64,000 nucleotides of DNA from Sphingomonas taxi (GCA_003243195.1 QFQI01000001.1:248001-312000), one strand, 5' to 3'; shown: positions 1 through 8,543, numbered from the stretch's first letter. Notes: generated by a model from the letters alone, not told the origin. Translations and numbers: made by a program.

Positions 1-104
1 TTGGTCTTGTCGCCCAGCGGCGGCGCGGGCAGCCGCTCCTGCGCGGCGGCGGGGACGGACACAAGCGCGGCGAGCGCGGCGACGAGGAGGGCGAACGGAC
101 GCAT
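1..104 (-). CDS. N-terminus of an exported protein (gene truncated by window edge)
   Basis: Reading the minus strand from the ATG at 104 gives 34 codons that run off the left edge. The peptide starts MRPF, continues with a hydrophobic Ala/Leu/Val core (about residues 5-18) and ends the signal with a VPAAA-Q junction, a good signal peptidase I site near residues 21-22. The mature part seen is only QERLPAPPLGDKT. The protein is therefore probably exported to the periplasm or outer membrane; its function cannot be told from this fragment. About 285 bases without a convincing gene separate it from the next gene. Confidence 0.6.
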   Translation of the reverse strand, partial: MRPFALLVAALAALVSVPAAAQERLPAPPLGDKT

Positions 105-389
105 CGGGACTTTCGGATCAGCTATGGCTCGGCTCGCCGTAGACCAAAAGCCCGCTTGCGCCAAACTGAACGGCGGCGCGGGGGCGGGCAGGATCGCGGC
201 CTCCCCGACTCGGCCCCGAAACGCGCGGCGCGACGGGTCTCCGGGCCGGATCTCCGGGCGGTGCCGGCCGGCGCATGGCCCGCCAGCATGTGCAGACGGC
301 CTCTCAGGGTCCGTTTGAAAACTCGCGGACGAGCGAGTTTTGCACGCGGCGCCGGCCTAACGCGTTTCAACGCGTTTCCAAACAACCGC

Positions 390-602
390 TCAGTACGGCG
401 CGCACGCCCGGCGTCGCTGCACGCCCTTGATCGTCAGCACCAGATGCCCCAGCCGCTCGCGCACCAGCCCTTCGTCCAGCAACTGCCGAATCGTCGCGGC
501 GTCATGCCCGCGCGAGATGATGAGCGTCGCGCCGGCGCTGCGCGCGGTCCACAGGATCCGTTCGAGCTGCTCGGCGGGCGAGCAGCCGGTGTTCGCGTCC
601 AT
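390..602 (-). CDS. Small hypothetical protein, 70 aa
   Basis: I do not recognise a family. The ATG at 602 is preceded on the minus strand by a purine-rich GGTGGAGAG ribosome site at good spacing, which supports this as a real gene. The product is charged and predicted soluble. Its second half (about residues 35-60, RQLLDEGLVRERLGHLVLTI) resembles part of a winged-helix fold, a short helix followed by a beta hairpin, but that is too little to claim DNA binding. It lies downstream of murA on the same strand with about 150 bases between, so it could be co-transcribed or independent. Confidence 0.5.
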   Translation of the reverse strand: MDANTGCSPAEQLERILWTARSAGATLIISRGHDAATIRQLLDEGLVRERLGHLVLTIKGVQRRRACAPY

Positions 603-749
603 GTCTCTCCACCCCCAACGGGCGTGCGAACGACTCGTGCCGCCGCAGGGCCGCGAGAGGAACCGGAAGCAGCCGGCACGTCAACGTCCCCGCGCGACGT
701 TATCGCAGGATGGTTGATAAAGCGTTAATGCCGCCGGACGAAGCGAGTG

Positions 750-2033
750 TCAGCCGCCGCCGTCGCGCTCGATGTCCGCGCCGATCGCGGAGAGCTTCTC
801 CTCCAGCCGCTCATAGCCGCGATCGAGGTGGTAGACGCGCGACACCGCCGTCTCGCCGTCCGCGATCAGCCCGGCGATGATGAGGCTCATCGACGCGCGC
901 AGGTCGGTGGCCATCACCTGCGCCCCGTTCAGCCCGGCGACGCCCTGCACCACCGCGGTGCGGCCGCTCACCCGGATGTCCGCCCCCATCCGCGCCAGCT
1001 CGGGGACGTGCATGTAGCGATTCTCGAAGATCGTCTCGGTCAGCACGCTTTCGCCGTCGGCGCGGCACAGCATCGCCATGAACTGCGCCTGCATGTCGGT
1101 CGCGAAACCGGGATAGGGCGCGGTGGAGAGCGTCAGCGGTTTCAGCTCCGCCTCCGACGTGACCAGGATCGAATCGCGCCGCTCCTCGATCCCGACCCCG
1201 GCGGCGCGCAACGCGTCCAGCGTCGCGCCCATGTCGGCGGGGGCAACCCCGGTCAGTTCCACCGCGCCGCCGGTGACCGCGACCGCGCAGGCATAGCTGC
1301 CCGCCTCGATCCGGTCGGGCATCACGGCATAGGTCGCGCCGTGCAGCTCCGGCACGCCCTCGATCTCCAGCGTGTCGGTCCCGATACCCTCGATCCGCGC
1401 GCCCATCGCCACCAGGCAGCGGCACAGGTCGACGATCTCCGGCTCGCGCGCGGCATTCTCGATACGGCTGCCGCCCTTCGCGGTCACCGCCGCCATCACG
1501 ACATTCTCGGTCGCGCCGACCGACACCACCGGAAAGGCATAACGCCCGCCGGTCAGCCGCCCGCCGGGAGCCGTCGCCGTGACGTAGCCGGCGCTCATCT
1601 CCAGTTCGGCGCCGATCGCCTCCAGCGCCTTCAGGTGCAGGTCGATCGGGCGATTGCCGATCGCGCAGCCGCCCGGCAGCGACACGCGCGCGGACCCGGC
1701 GCGCGCCAGGATCGGCCCCAGCACCAGGATCGACGCGCGCATCTTGCGCACGATGTCATAAGGCGCCTCGGTCGAGGTGAGCTGCCCGGCGCGGATCGTC
1801 ATCACGCGGCCGAATTCCTCGGGCCGGCTTCCCTCGATGCGCGTCGACGCGCCGAGTTGGTTCAGCAGGTGGCCGAAGCCGTCGACATCGGCGAGCCGCG
1901 GCAGGTTGCGCAGCGTCAGCGGCTCGTCGGTCAGCAGCGCGCAGGGCATCAGCGTGAGGGCGGCGTTCTTTGCGCCGGAAACGGGCAGCGTGCCGTTCAG
2001 GCGATGGCCGCCACGGATGAGAATTCGGTCCAT
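750..2033 (-). CDS. murA: UDP-N-acetylglucosamine 1-carboxyvinyltransferase (MurA)
   Basis: Catalyses the first committed step of peptidoglycan synthesis in the cytoplasm: enolpyruvyl transfer from phosphoenolpyruvate to UDP-GlcNAc. The 427-residue product has the usual family length. Visible hallmarks are the N-terminal SGAKNAAL segment with Lys22 and Asn23, and the catalytic-cysteine loop LPGGCAIGNRP with Cys123, the residue attacked by fosfomycin in this family. The two EPSP-synthase-like halves run the full length. The ATG at 2033 gives the standard MDRILIRGG start. The next gene (Crp/Fnr family) is divergent, about 140 bases away, so the two share an upstream region. Confidence 0.97.
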   Translation of the reverse strand: MDRILIRGGHRLNGTLPVSGAKNAALTLMPCALLTDEPLTLRNLPRLADVDGFGHLLNQLGASTRIEGSRPEEFGRVMTIRAGQLTSTEAPYDIVRKMRASILVLGPILARAGSARVSLPGGCAIGNRPIDLHLKALEAIGAELEMSAGYVTATAPGGRLTGGRYAFPVVSVGATENVVMAAVTAKGGSRIENAAREPEIVDLCRCLVAMGARIEGIGTDTLEIEGVPELHGATYAVMPDRIEAGSYACAVAVTGGAVELTGVAPADMGATLDALRAAGVGIEERRDSILVTSEAELKPLTLSTAPYPGFATDMQAQFMAMLCRADGESVLTETIFENRYMHVPELARMGADIRVSGRTAVVQGVAGLNGAQVMATDLRASMSLIIAGLIADGETAVSRVYHLDRGYERLEEKLSAIGADIERDGGG

Positions 2034-2170
2034 CGCGCCGCTCTATCGAAGCCGGTGGCCCGCGCCAAGCGAGCGCTCGCGAAACCGTCATGCGGCCCCC
2101 GGTTGATCGGTTTTAATGCACGCCCCGTGGACGCCCGCGTAACGATCGACAAAACGAGGATTACCACTGC

Positions 2171-2911
2171 GTGCCAGCGCCTAGTCTCGCCGATCGGATC
2201 GGCGATATTCTGCCATTGTCGACAAGTGAACGGGCGGCGCTGGGTCAGCTTACCGAGCGTGAGCGCGCGATACGCCGCGGCGCGACGCTGCTGCGCGAGA
2301 ACGACCGCTCGACCGAGCTGTTCGTGCTAAAAAGCGGGATGATGATGGCATACCTGCTGCTGGACGACGGCAGCCGGCAGATCCTGCGCTTCGTCTTTCC
2401 CGGCGATCTGGTCGGCACGTCGGCGATCATCTGGGGCAAGGCGCAGCAGACGCTGGTCGCGGTCGCGGACAGCGTGATGGCGCCGATCGACCGCACGCAG
2501 GTCGTCGATCTGGTGGCGCGGTTCCCGCGGCTGGGCGTGGCGCTGTTCGCGCTGGACCAGGTCGACCGGGCGATGCTGGCCGATCGGCTCGCGGGGGTCG
2601 CCAAGACCTCGGCGCGCGCGCGCATCGCGGCGGTGCTGCTGGAGATCCGCGACCGGATGCGCCGCTGCGATCCGGCGATCGGCGACAGCTTCATGCCCGG
2701 GCTGACGCAGGAGGAGATCGGCGACGCCACCGGGCTGACCGCGGTGCACGTCAACCGCATGCTGCGCCAACTGGAGGACCAGAAGCTGATCGCGCGCACC
2801 GGCGGCCTGTTCACGATCCTGAACGAGCCGCTGCTGCGCCGCGCCGCCAACCATGTCGATCGCCACGCGGAGGTGGACCTGTCGTGGTTGCCGGAGCTGC
2901 GCGCGCCGTAG
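2171..2911 (+). CDS. Crp/Fnr family transcription regulator
   Basis: The 246-residue protein has an N-terminal cyclic-nucleotide-binding-type beta barrel (about residues 30-125, with FVLKSG and FPGDLVG), a long dimer helix (about 125-160), and a C-terminal Crp-type helix-turn-helix whose core reads LTQEEIGDATGLTAVHVNRM. It has no N-terminal cysteine cluster and so is not an oxygen-sensing Fnr. It resembles the many sphingomonad Crp-like regulators whose ligand is unknown. The start is GTG at 2171; an AGGA lies about 10 bases upstream, and no better ATG exists in the frame. It is divergent from murA. A Crp-like half-palindrome found upstream of two other genes in this window could be a target of such a protein, but that link is speculative. 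Confidence 0.88.
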   Translation: MPAPSLADRIGDILPLSTSERAALGQLTERERAIRRGATLLRENDRSTELFVLKSGMMMAYLLLDDGSRQILRFVFPGDLVGTSAIIWGKAQQTLVAVADSVMAPIDRTQVVDLVARFPRLGVALFALDQVDRAMLADRLAGVAKTSARARIAAVLLEIRDRMRRCDPAIGDSFMPGLTQEEIGDATGLTAVHVNRMLRQLEDQKLIARTGGLFTILNEPLLRRAANHVDRHAEVDLSWLPELRAP

Positions 2912-2941
2912 CGCGCCACCGCCCGCCCGGTGACGCGGGCG

Positions 2942-4309
2942 TCAGCCGCGCGTCACCCCGCTCAGCGCCAGTTGCGTGTCGATCGCCGCCTCCAGTCGCA
3001 CCAGCCCCGGCGCATCGCGCGCCTCGGCGCGCAACGTCAGCGCCGCCTGCGTGTTCGACGCGCGCAGCAGCCACCAGCCGTCGCCGGTCGACACCCGCAC
3101 GCCGTCCGTCACGTCGACGCGCGCGCCCGCCGCGGCCAGTCGCGCCGCGACCTCCACCACCACGGCGGTCTTGCGCGCCTCCGGCACCGCCACGCGCCGT
3201 TCGGGCGTGGCGTGGCGCGCCGACAGCCCGTCGCGCAGCGCGGTCAGCGAGCGGCCTGACAGGTGCACCGCGCGGATCAGCCGCACCGCGGCATAGAGCG
3301 CGTCGTCGAACCCGTAATATTCGTGCCCGAAGAAGATGTGCCCCGAGAGTTCGCCCGCCAGCGGCGCGCCCACCTGCTTCATCTTCGTCTTGATCTCGCT
3401 GTGCCCGGTCCGCCACATCAGCGGACGACCGCCCAGCGCGGCGATCCGTTCGAACAGCGCGTCGCTGGATTTCACGTCGGCGACGATCGTGCTGCCCGGC
3501 AACTCTGCGAGCAGCGGTTCCACCAGAATGGACAGGATGTCGTCGCCCCACAGCGCGTGTCCCGCCGCGTCCACCGCGCCGATCCGGTCGCCGTCGCCAT
3601 CGAAAGCCAGTCCGAAATCGAGCCGCTTCTCGATGACCAGCGCCCGCAGATGCGCGAGATTGGCCTCCACCGTCGGATCGGGGTGATGATGGGGAAAGGT
3701 GCCGTCGATGTCGCAGAACAGCAGGTGATGTTCGCCCGGAAGCTGCGCGGTCAGCGCGCGGATCACCTCGCCGGCCGCGCCGTTGCCGGCATCCCAGCCG
3801 ATCCGGTACGTGCCCCCGGCATAGCCGGCGAGCAGCCGGCCGACGTACAGGTCGCGCACGTCGGCGGTCGTGACGGCGCCGGCGCCGCTCTCCCAGTCGC
3901 CGGCCTCGGCCAGCGCGGCGAGATCCAGGATGTCGTCGCCGCAGAAGCTGTTCCCCTGAAGCACCAGCTTGAAGCCATTGTCCTCGGCGGGATTATGGCT
4001 GCCGGTTACCTGCACGCCGCCATCCACCTCTAGCGTCGCGGCGGCGTAATAGAGCATCGGCGACGGGCCGAGCCCGACGCGCACCACGTCGACGCCACCC
4101 GCCGCCAGTCCCTCGACCAGCGCGGCCTCCAGCATCGGCGAATGGGTGCGCCCGTCATAGCCGACCGCGACGCGCCGCCCGCCAGCGCGGCGGACGCGCG
4201 TGGCGAAGCCGCGCCCCACGGCCCGCGCGTCGCGGGCGTCCAGCGTCACGCCGACGCGGCCGCGGATGTCATATTCGCGCAGGATCTCGCGCGCGAAGCG
4301 GTGCGTCAC
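2942..4309 (-). CDS. Phosphomannomutase/phosphoglucomutase
   Basis: Interconverts hexose 1- and 6-phosphates, supplying GDP-mannose or UDP-glucose type precursors for envelope polysaccharides. The 455-residue alpha-D-phosphohexomutase has the phosphoserine loop TGSHNPAEDNG, the metal loop FDGDGDRIG and the sugar-binding GELSGH motif. The start is taken as GTG at 4309 (VTHRFAREILREYDIRG), because its G-T-G-A overlaps the stop of the J-domain gene and family members begin near this point; a longer in-frame extension has no homology to the family. It is the last gene of the operon mipZ / J-domain protein / this gene. A second, distinct phosphoglucomutase lies in the glycogen operon. Confidence 0.93.
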   Translation of the reverse strand: MTHRFAREILREYDIRGRVGVTLDARDARAVGRGFATRVRRAGGRRVAVGYDGRTHSPMLEAALVEGLAAGGVDVVRVGLGPSPMLYYAAATLEVDGGVQVTGSHNPAEDNGFKLVLQGNSFCGDDILDLAALAEAGDWESGAGAVTTADVRDLYVGRLLAGYAGGTYRIGWDAGNGAAGEVIRALTAQLPGEHHLLFCDIDGTFPHHHPDPTVEANLAHLRALVIEKRLDFGLAFDGDGDRIGAVDAAGHALWGDDILSILVEPLLAELPGSTIVADVKSSDALFERIAALGGRPLMWRTGHSEIKTKMKQVGAPLAGELSGHIFFGHEYYGFDDALYAAVRLIRAVHLSGRSLTALRDGLSARHATPERRVAVPEARKTAVVVEVAARLAAAGARVDVTDGVRVSTGDGWWLLRASNTQAALTLRAEARDAPGLVRLEAAIDTQLALSGVTRG

Positions 4310-4569
4310 GGGCGGCCCCGGATATCCGCCAGCAGCGTGTCGCGCGCGGCGTTGACGCGGCGCGCGCGCGCCTCGGAGCCGCCGCGATCGGGATGCAGCT
4401 CGCTCATCAGCCGGCGATGCGCGGCGCGGATCTCCGCCTCGCCCGCGCGCCTGCCCACGCCCAGCACCTTGCGCGCATCGCCCAGCGGCGTCGCCTTCGC
4501 GGCCGGTTTGCGCAGCAGCCACCAGACCGCATAGACGATCAGCCCGGCGACGATCCATTTGGCCAGCAT
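4306..4569 (-). CDS. Membrane-anchored J-domain protein (TIM14/Pam18-like)
   Basis: The 87-residue protein has one N-terminal membrane helix (about residues 4-19, ending WWLLRK) and a C-terminal J domain with the Hsp70-activating HPD tripeptide at residues 59-61 within AHRRLMSELHPDRGGSEA. This topology, a single anchor plus a short C-terminal J domain followed by an INEA-like segment (here VNAARDTLL), matches mitochondrial Tim14/Pam18 and its alphaproteobacterial relatives. It probably recruits DnaK to the inner-membrane face; the substrate is unknown. The ATG at 4569 follows the mipZ stop by 2 bases, and its own stop overlaps the GTG of the phosphomannomutase gene, so the three are translated from one message. 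Confidence 0.88.
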   Translation of the reverse strand: MLAKWIVAGLIVYAVWWLLRKPAAKATPLGDARKVLGVGRRAGEAEIRAAHRRLMSELHPDRGGSEARARRVNAARDTLLADIRGRP

Positions 4570-4571
4570 GC

Positions 4572-5381
4572 TCAGGCCGCCTGAGTCGCGGGAACCTCGG
4601 GCAGCGCCAGCGCCGCCATCATCTCGCGCAGTTCCTGCCGCGCGGCGACATGGCTCAGCCCCATGCCGCCGAACTCCTTGGCGTCGAGCAGCGTCAGCCC
4701 CTTGGGAAACAGCTCGCGATAGATCACGCGCTCGCCAAGCCCGGGAATGATGCGGAAGCCGACGCGCCGCGCAAGCTGGTCCAGCGCCTCCGACACGCGC
4801 CGCATGTTGCGCGCCTCCAGATATTGCAGGCGGTTGCGCAGCACCACCCAGTCGATCGTCGTCCCGTCCTCGCGCGCACGGGCCTTGCGCGCGTCCCAGA
4901 TCAGCTCCGAATAGAAACTGGGGCGCACCACCTTGTACGTCTCGGGATCGACCTGCCCGATCAGGTCGAAGTCGACGAAGCTGTCGTTCATCGGCGTCAC
5001 CAGCGTATCGGCCAGCGCCACCGCGATCCGCGCGGCGGGATCGTCGCGGCCCGGCGTGTCGATCACCAGGAAGTCGTAGCCGTTGGTGAAGTCGCGGTAC
5101 ATCGGGCCGAACGTGCCGTCGGCGCGACCGTCGCCGGTGGCATGGACGGGCAGCGGCAACGCCAGCCCGGCGCGGGTCATCGTCGCCTCGCGATTGTCGA
5201 GGTAGCGGCCCAGCGTGCGCTGGCGATGGTCCAGGTCGATGCAGGCGACGCGCGCGCCCTTCGCGGCCAGCGCGATCGCGACATGCACCGCGGTGGTGGA
5301 CTTGCCCGTCCCGCCTTTTTCGTTGGCGAACACGATCACGTGCGTGCGTGCGTGTTGCCCTTGCGTCCCCGTCTCGGACAA
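4572..5381 (-). CDS. mipZ: MipZ, ParA-like division-site positioning ATPase
   Basis: In Caulobacter MipZ forms a gradient from the cell poles and blocks FtsZ polymerisation, so division occurs at midcell. The 269-residue product has the deviant Walker A motif NEKGGTGKST (about residues 20-29), the switch region IDTPGRDD, and stretches typical of MipZ rather than chromosomal ParA: IDLDHRQRT, TPMNDSFVDFDLIG, DWVVLRNRL and VIYRELFPKGLTLLD. The start is taken as TTG at 5381, with GAGG about 10 bases upstream; the next in-frame choice is a GTG directly before IVFANEKGG. It heads an operon with the J-domain protein and the phosphomannomutase. panC is divergent, 75 bases away. Confidence 0.92.
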   Translation of the reverse strand: MSETGTQGQHARTHVIVFANEKGGTGKSTTAVHVAIALAAKGARVACIDLDHRQRTLGRYLDNREATMTRAGLALPLPVHATGDGRADGTFGPMYRDFTNGYDFLVIDTPGRDDPAARIAVALADTLVTPMNDSFVDFDLIGQVDPETYKVVRPSFYSELIWDARKARAREDGTTIDWVVLRNRLQYLEARNMRRVSEALDQLARRVGFRIIPGLGERVIYRELFPKGLTLLDAKEFGGMGLSHVAARQELREMMAALALPEVPATQAA

Positions 5382-5456
5382 TTCGTCGCATCCTCGATTG
5401 ATTGCGTCCTGTCGCGACCATAGAAGCCGACGCCGCGCAATTCGAGGGGTAACGGG

Positions 5457-6299
5457 TTGGAAGTGTATCGTGATCTCGCCAGCCTGCGCGCGGGTCTGGC
5501 GGCGGCGCGGGCGGGCGGGCGCGACGTGGCGCTGGTGCCGACCATGGGGGCGCTGCACGCCGGCCATGTCGCGCTGGTGGAGGCCGCGCGCCGTCCCGGC
5601 ACGATCGTGGTGGCGTCGATCTTCGTCAATCCGACGCAGTTCGGCGCGGGCGAGGATCTGTCGCGCTATCCGCGCAGGGAACTGAGCGACATCGCGATGC
5701 TGACCGACGCTGGCTGCGACATGCTGTGGCTGCCGCCGGTGGAGGCGATGTACCCGTCCGGCTTCGCCACCAGCGTGTCGGTCGCGGGGGTGAGCGAGGG
5801 GTGGGACGGCGCGTCGCGCCCCGGCCATTTCGACGGCGTGGCGACGGTGGTCGCGAAGCTGTTCAACCAGGTCCGCCCGACCCGCGCCTATTTCGGCGAG
5901 AAGGATTTTCAGCAGCTCGCGGTGATCCGCCGCATGGTGGCCGATCTGGATTTCGAAATCGAGGTCACGGGCGTGCCGACGCAGCGCGAGGACGACGGCC
6001 TGGCGCTGTCGTCGCGCAACGTCTACCTGCTGCCGGAGGAGCGCCAGAAGGCGACGGCGCTGCCGCGCGCGCTGGGCGTGGCGGCCCGCGCGGTGCTGGG
6101 CGGCGGCGATCCCGCCCGCGCGGTGGCCGATGCGATCGCGACGCTCACCGCCGCGGGCTTCGCGGTCGATTACGTCGCGCTGGTCGATGCCGAGACGCTG
6201 GAAAGCGATCCCGCGCCAGGCCGGCGGCGGCAGTTGCTGGCGGCCGCGCGGCTGGGCAACACGCGGCTGATCGACAATCTGGCCGTCGACCCGGCGTGA
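5457..6299 (+). CDS. panC: Pantothenate synthetase
   Basis: ATP-dependent ligation of pantoate and beta-alanine, the last step of pantothenate (vitamin B5) synthesis in the cytoplasm. The 280-residue length is typical. Motifs seen: PTMGALHAGH (the HIGH-type nucleotide-binding loop), FVNPTQFG, HFDGVATVVAKLFN, the GEKDFQQL loop, and DGLALSSRN, equivalent to KMSKS. The start is TTG at 5457 with a strong GAGGGG ribosome site about 8 bases upstream; it yields the expected MEVYRDLASLR start. coaD, a later CoA-pathway gene, is about 1.7 kb downstream on the same strand but in a separate unit. Confidence 0.96.
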   Translation: MEVYRDLASLRAGLAAARAGGRDVALVPTMGALHAGHVALVEAARRPGTIVVASIFVNPTQFGAGEDLSRYPRRELSDIAMLTDAGCDMLWLPPVEAMYPSGFATSVSVAGVSEGWDGASRPGHFDGVATVVAKLFNQVRPTRAYFGEKDFQQLAVIRRMVADLDFEIEVTGVPTQREDDGLALSSRNVYLLPEERQKATALPRALGVAARAVLGGGDPARAVADAIATLTAAGFAVDYVALVDAETLESDPAPGRRRQLLAAARLGNTRLIDNLAVDPA

Positions 6300-6343
6300 C
6301 CGGCCAAAGCCGTTCCTCCACAACGATTTAGATGATTTCCGTC

Positions 6344-6351
6344 TTAACCAT
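6344..6351 (+). promoter_or_regulatory. TTAACCAT, candidate CtrA half-site
   Basis: This octamer matches the CtrA-type half-site described in alphaproteobacteria. It lies 58 bases before the ATG of the Sel1-like gene. Four exact copies are found in this window, all in non-coding upstream regions. Binding is inferred only from the match. Confidence 0.4.
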
Positions 6352-6408
6352 TTGGTGAGCCGAATCGGTGCACACCGTGATCCATTGAAGGATTAGAGGG
6401 GTAATCCG

Positions 6409-6699
6409 ATGGTGACCGATTTCGATACCGCGCTGCTCGCGCGCCGCATTGCCGAAGCGACCCGTGGCGACGCCGATGTCGCCTATGACCTGGGCGTGGC
6501 GTTTTCGACCGGCACCTTCGGCGCGACGCTCGACCTGATCGCGGCGCACAAATGGTTCAACCTCGCGGCCGCGCGCGGCAACGCCGCCGCCGCCACCGCG
6601 CGCACCGAGGTCGCCGAGGACATGACCGCGCGCGAGATCGCCACCGCGCAGCGCGCCGCGCGCGACCTGCTCGGCGGGATGCAGCGCCGCGCCGCCTGA
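6409..6699 (+). CDS. Sel1-repeat-like small protein, 96 aa
   Basis: The central part (about residues 25-60, AYDLGVAFSTG then HKWFNLAAARGNAAAA) fits one Sel1/TPR-like helical repeat, a fold used for protein-protein contacts; no catalytic motif is seen. There is no signal peptide, so it is probably cytoplasmic. The ATG at 6409 follows a clear AGAGGGG ribosome site. Two copies of such a repeat would be usual, so this is a minimal version. Its upstream region carries a TTAACCAT octamer, hinting at cell-cycle control by CtrA. A palindromic intergenic element follows the gene. Confidence 0.75.
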   Translation: MVTDFDTALLARRIAEATRGDADVAYDLGVAFSTGTFGATLDLIAAHKWFNLAAARGNAAAATARTEVAEDMTAREIATAQRAARDLLGGMQRRAA

Positions 6700-6739
6700 G
6701 CCGCCGGCGCGCGCCCTTTCCTCCGCTGCCCCGCTCCCG

Positions 6740-6804
6740 CGTTCGTCCCGAACCGGGATGGCGCGTCGGCGCCCGTGTCGCCGGGGCGCGATCCGGGACG
6801 AACG
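6740..6804. repeat. Intergenic palindromic element
   Basis: CGTTCGTCCCG at 6740-6750 is repeated in perfect inverted orientation as CGGGACGAACG at 6794-6804, with further GC-rich self-complementarity between. It lies in the gap between the Sel1-like gene and xseB. There is no following T run, so it is not a typical terminator. It resembles the REP-like elements scattered between genes in sphingomonads. Confidence 0.6.
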
Positions 6805-6875
6805 GTGCGCGCCGGGCGCGCCCGACCTCCGGCATCGCCTTGACCCGCCGCGTCCGCCCGGCGCATAGCCGGGCG

Positions 6876-7115
6876 ATGGAGAACCCCACCGAGACGATGT
6901 CCTTCGAAGCCGGCCTGCGCGAGCTAGAGGAGATTGTCGCACGGCTCGAATCCGGTGACACGCCGCTGGAGGAAGCGATCAGGCTATTCGAACGCGGCAG
7001 CGTGCTGCGGCAGCGCTGCGCCGACCGGCTCGACGCGGCGCAGGCGCGCATCGAGGCGATCCGTACCGGCGCCGACGGCCGGCCGACCGGCACCGAGCCG
7101 TTTGCCGCCGGATGA
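6876..7115 (+). CDS. xseB: Exodeoxyribonuclease VII small subunit
   Basis: Small subunit of exonuclease VII, which degrades single-stranded DNA in both directions together with XseA (not in this window). The 79-residue product carries the family signature: FEAGLRELEEIVARLESGD, then PLEEAIRLFERG and a coiled helix ending RIEAI. The ATG at 6876 was chosen; a second in-frame ATG at 6897 (MSFEAGL) would also fit the family start. The stop overlaps the start of ispA by 4 bases (ATGA), the common xseB-ispA pairing in proteobacteria. Confidence 0.92.
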   Translation: MENPTETMSFEAGLRELEEIVARLESGDTPLEEAIRLFERGSVLRQRCADRLDAAQARIEAIRTGADGRPTGTEPFAAG

Positions 7116-8020
7116 CCATCACCGCCGCCGCCCCGCCGCAATTGCAGGCCGCGCTGAGGGAAGTCTCCGCCGAGATGGACCGGCGCTTCGACGCGCTGCT
7201 GCCGATCCCGGCCGATCCGCGCGCCGACCTGTACCGCGCGATGCGCCACGCCACGATCGGGGGCGGCAAGCGGCTGCGCCCGCTGCTGGTGTTCGCGACC
7301 GCGCGGCTGTTCGACGTCGCGCGCGATGCCGCGGGCCGCGTGGCGACCGCGCTGGAGGCGATCCACGCCTATTCGCTGATCCACGACGACCTGCCGGCGA
7401 TGGACAATGACGACCTGCGCCATGGCAAGGCGACCGTCCACAAGGCGTTCGACGAAGCGACCGCGATCCTCGCCGGCGACTGCCTGCACGCGCTGGCGTT
7501 CGAGGTGCTGGCCGATCCGGCGACCCACGCCGACCCGTTCGTGCGTGCCGAGCTGATCGCCGATCTGGCGCGCGCCTCCGGCCCGTCGGGGATGGCCGGC
7601 GGGCAGGCGATGGACCTGAAGGCCGACGGCACGCGCTTCGACCTGAACACCGTCACCCGGTTGCAGCAGATGAAGACCGGCGCGCTGATCGGCGCGGCGG
7701 TGGAGGGCGGCGCGATCCTGGGCCGCGTGCCGCCGGAGGGACGCCGGCACCTGCGCGGCTATGCGCACGATCTGGGGCTGGCGTTCCAGATCGTCGACGA
7801 CCTGCTCGATATCGAGGGGGACGAGACGCTGGCCGGCAAGAAGCTGCGCAAGGACGGCGCGCAGGGCAAGGAGACGTTCGTCTCGCTACTGGGTGTCGAG
7901 CGCGCGCGGCAGCAGTCGCGGATGCTGGTCGACCAGGCGGTCGATCACCTGCGCAGCTATGGCGAGGAGGCCGAATTGCTGCGCGCGATCGCCCGCTTCG
8001 TGGTCGAACGGCGCGGCTGA
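7112..8020 (+). CDS. ispA: Farnesyl diphosphate synthase (short-chain polyprenyl synthetase)
   Basis: Condenses isopentenyl diphosphate with dimethylallyl and geranyl diphosphate to make farnesyl diphosphate, the precursor of quinones, undecaprenol, carotenoids and hopanoids. The 302-residue protein has both aspartate-rich Mg-binding motifs: DDLPAMDNDD (first) and DDLLDIEGD (second), plus the GGGKRLRP loop and the EAIHAYSLIHDD helix. The spacing in the first motif is that of bacterial short-chain enzymes. It overlaps xseB by 4 bases. The dxs gene that often follows in proteobacteria is absent here; coaD comes next after 22 bases. Confidence 0.93.
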   Translation: MTITAAAPPQLQAALREVSAEMDRRFDALLPIPADPRADLYRAMRHATIGGGKRLRPLLVFATARLFDVARDAAGRVATALEAIHAYSLIHDDLPAMDNDDLRHGKATVHKAFDEATAILAGDCLHALAFEVLADPATHADPFVRAELIADLARASGPSGMAGGQAMDLKADGTRFDLNTVTRLQQMKTGALIGAAVEGGAILGRVPPEGRRHLRGYAHDLGLAFQIVDDLLDIEGDETLAGKKLRKDGAQGKETFVSLLGVERARQQSRMLVDQAVDHLRSYGEEAELLRAIARFVVERRG

Positions 8021-8042
8021 GGCCGGCGCAAAGGGGGGCATC

Positions 8043-8543
8043 ATGCGGATCGGCGTCTATCCCGGCACCTTCGACCCCGTGACGCTGGGGCATATGGACA
8101 TCATCCGGCGCGGCGCGAAGCTGGTCGACCGGCTGGTGGTGGGCGTCACCACCAATCCCGGCAAGTCACCGATGTTCACGCTGGCCGAACGCATGGCCGC
8201 GGTGGAGCGCGAGGTGGCGGCGATCGGCGGCGACATCCAGGTCGTGTCGTTCGATTCGCTGCTGATGGACTTCGCCGAGCGCGAACGGGCGACGATGATC
8301 GTCCGCGGGCTGCGCGCGGTCGCCGACTTCGAATATGAATATCAGATGGCGGGCATGAACCAGCAGTTGAACGACCGGATCGAGACGGTCTTCCTGATGG
8401 CCGACGTCTGCCTGCAACCGATCGCGTCGCGGCTGGTGAAGGAGATCGCGATCTTCGGCGGCGACATCCGCAAGTTCGTCAGCCCGGCGGTGCGCGACGA
8501 GGTGGTGGCGCGGGTGACGCGCGACGGGCGCCGCGGCGGGTGA
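8043..8543 (+). CDS. coaD: Phosphopantetheine adenylyltransferase
   Basis: Transfers AMP from ATP to 4'-phosphopantetheine to give dephospho-CoA, the penultimate step of CoA synthesis. The 166-residue length is standard. Motifs: GVYPGTFDPVTLGHMDII (nucleotidyltransferase TFDPxTxGH), IVRGLRAVADFEYE, and the C-terminal SRLVKEIAIFGGDI. The ATG at 8043 follows an AAAGGGGGG ribosome site. It is close behind ispA on the same strand and probably in the same transcript. It converges with thrC. Confidence 0.96.
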   Translation: MRIGVYPGTFDPVTLGHMDIIRRGAKLVDRLVVGVTTNPGKSPMFTLAERMAAVEREVAAIGGDIQVVSFDSLLMDFAERERATMIVRGLRAVADFEYEYQMAGMNQQLNDRIETVFLMADVCLQPIASRLVKEIAIFGGDIRKFVSPAVRDEVVARVTRDGRRGG

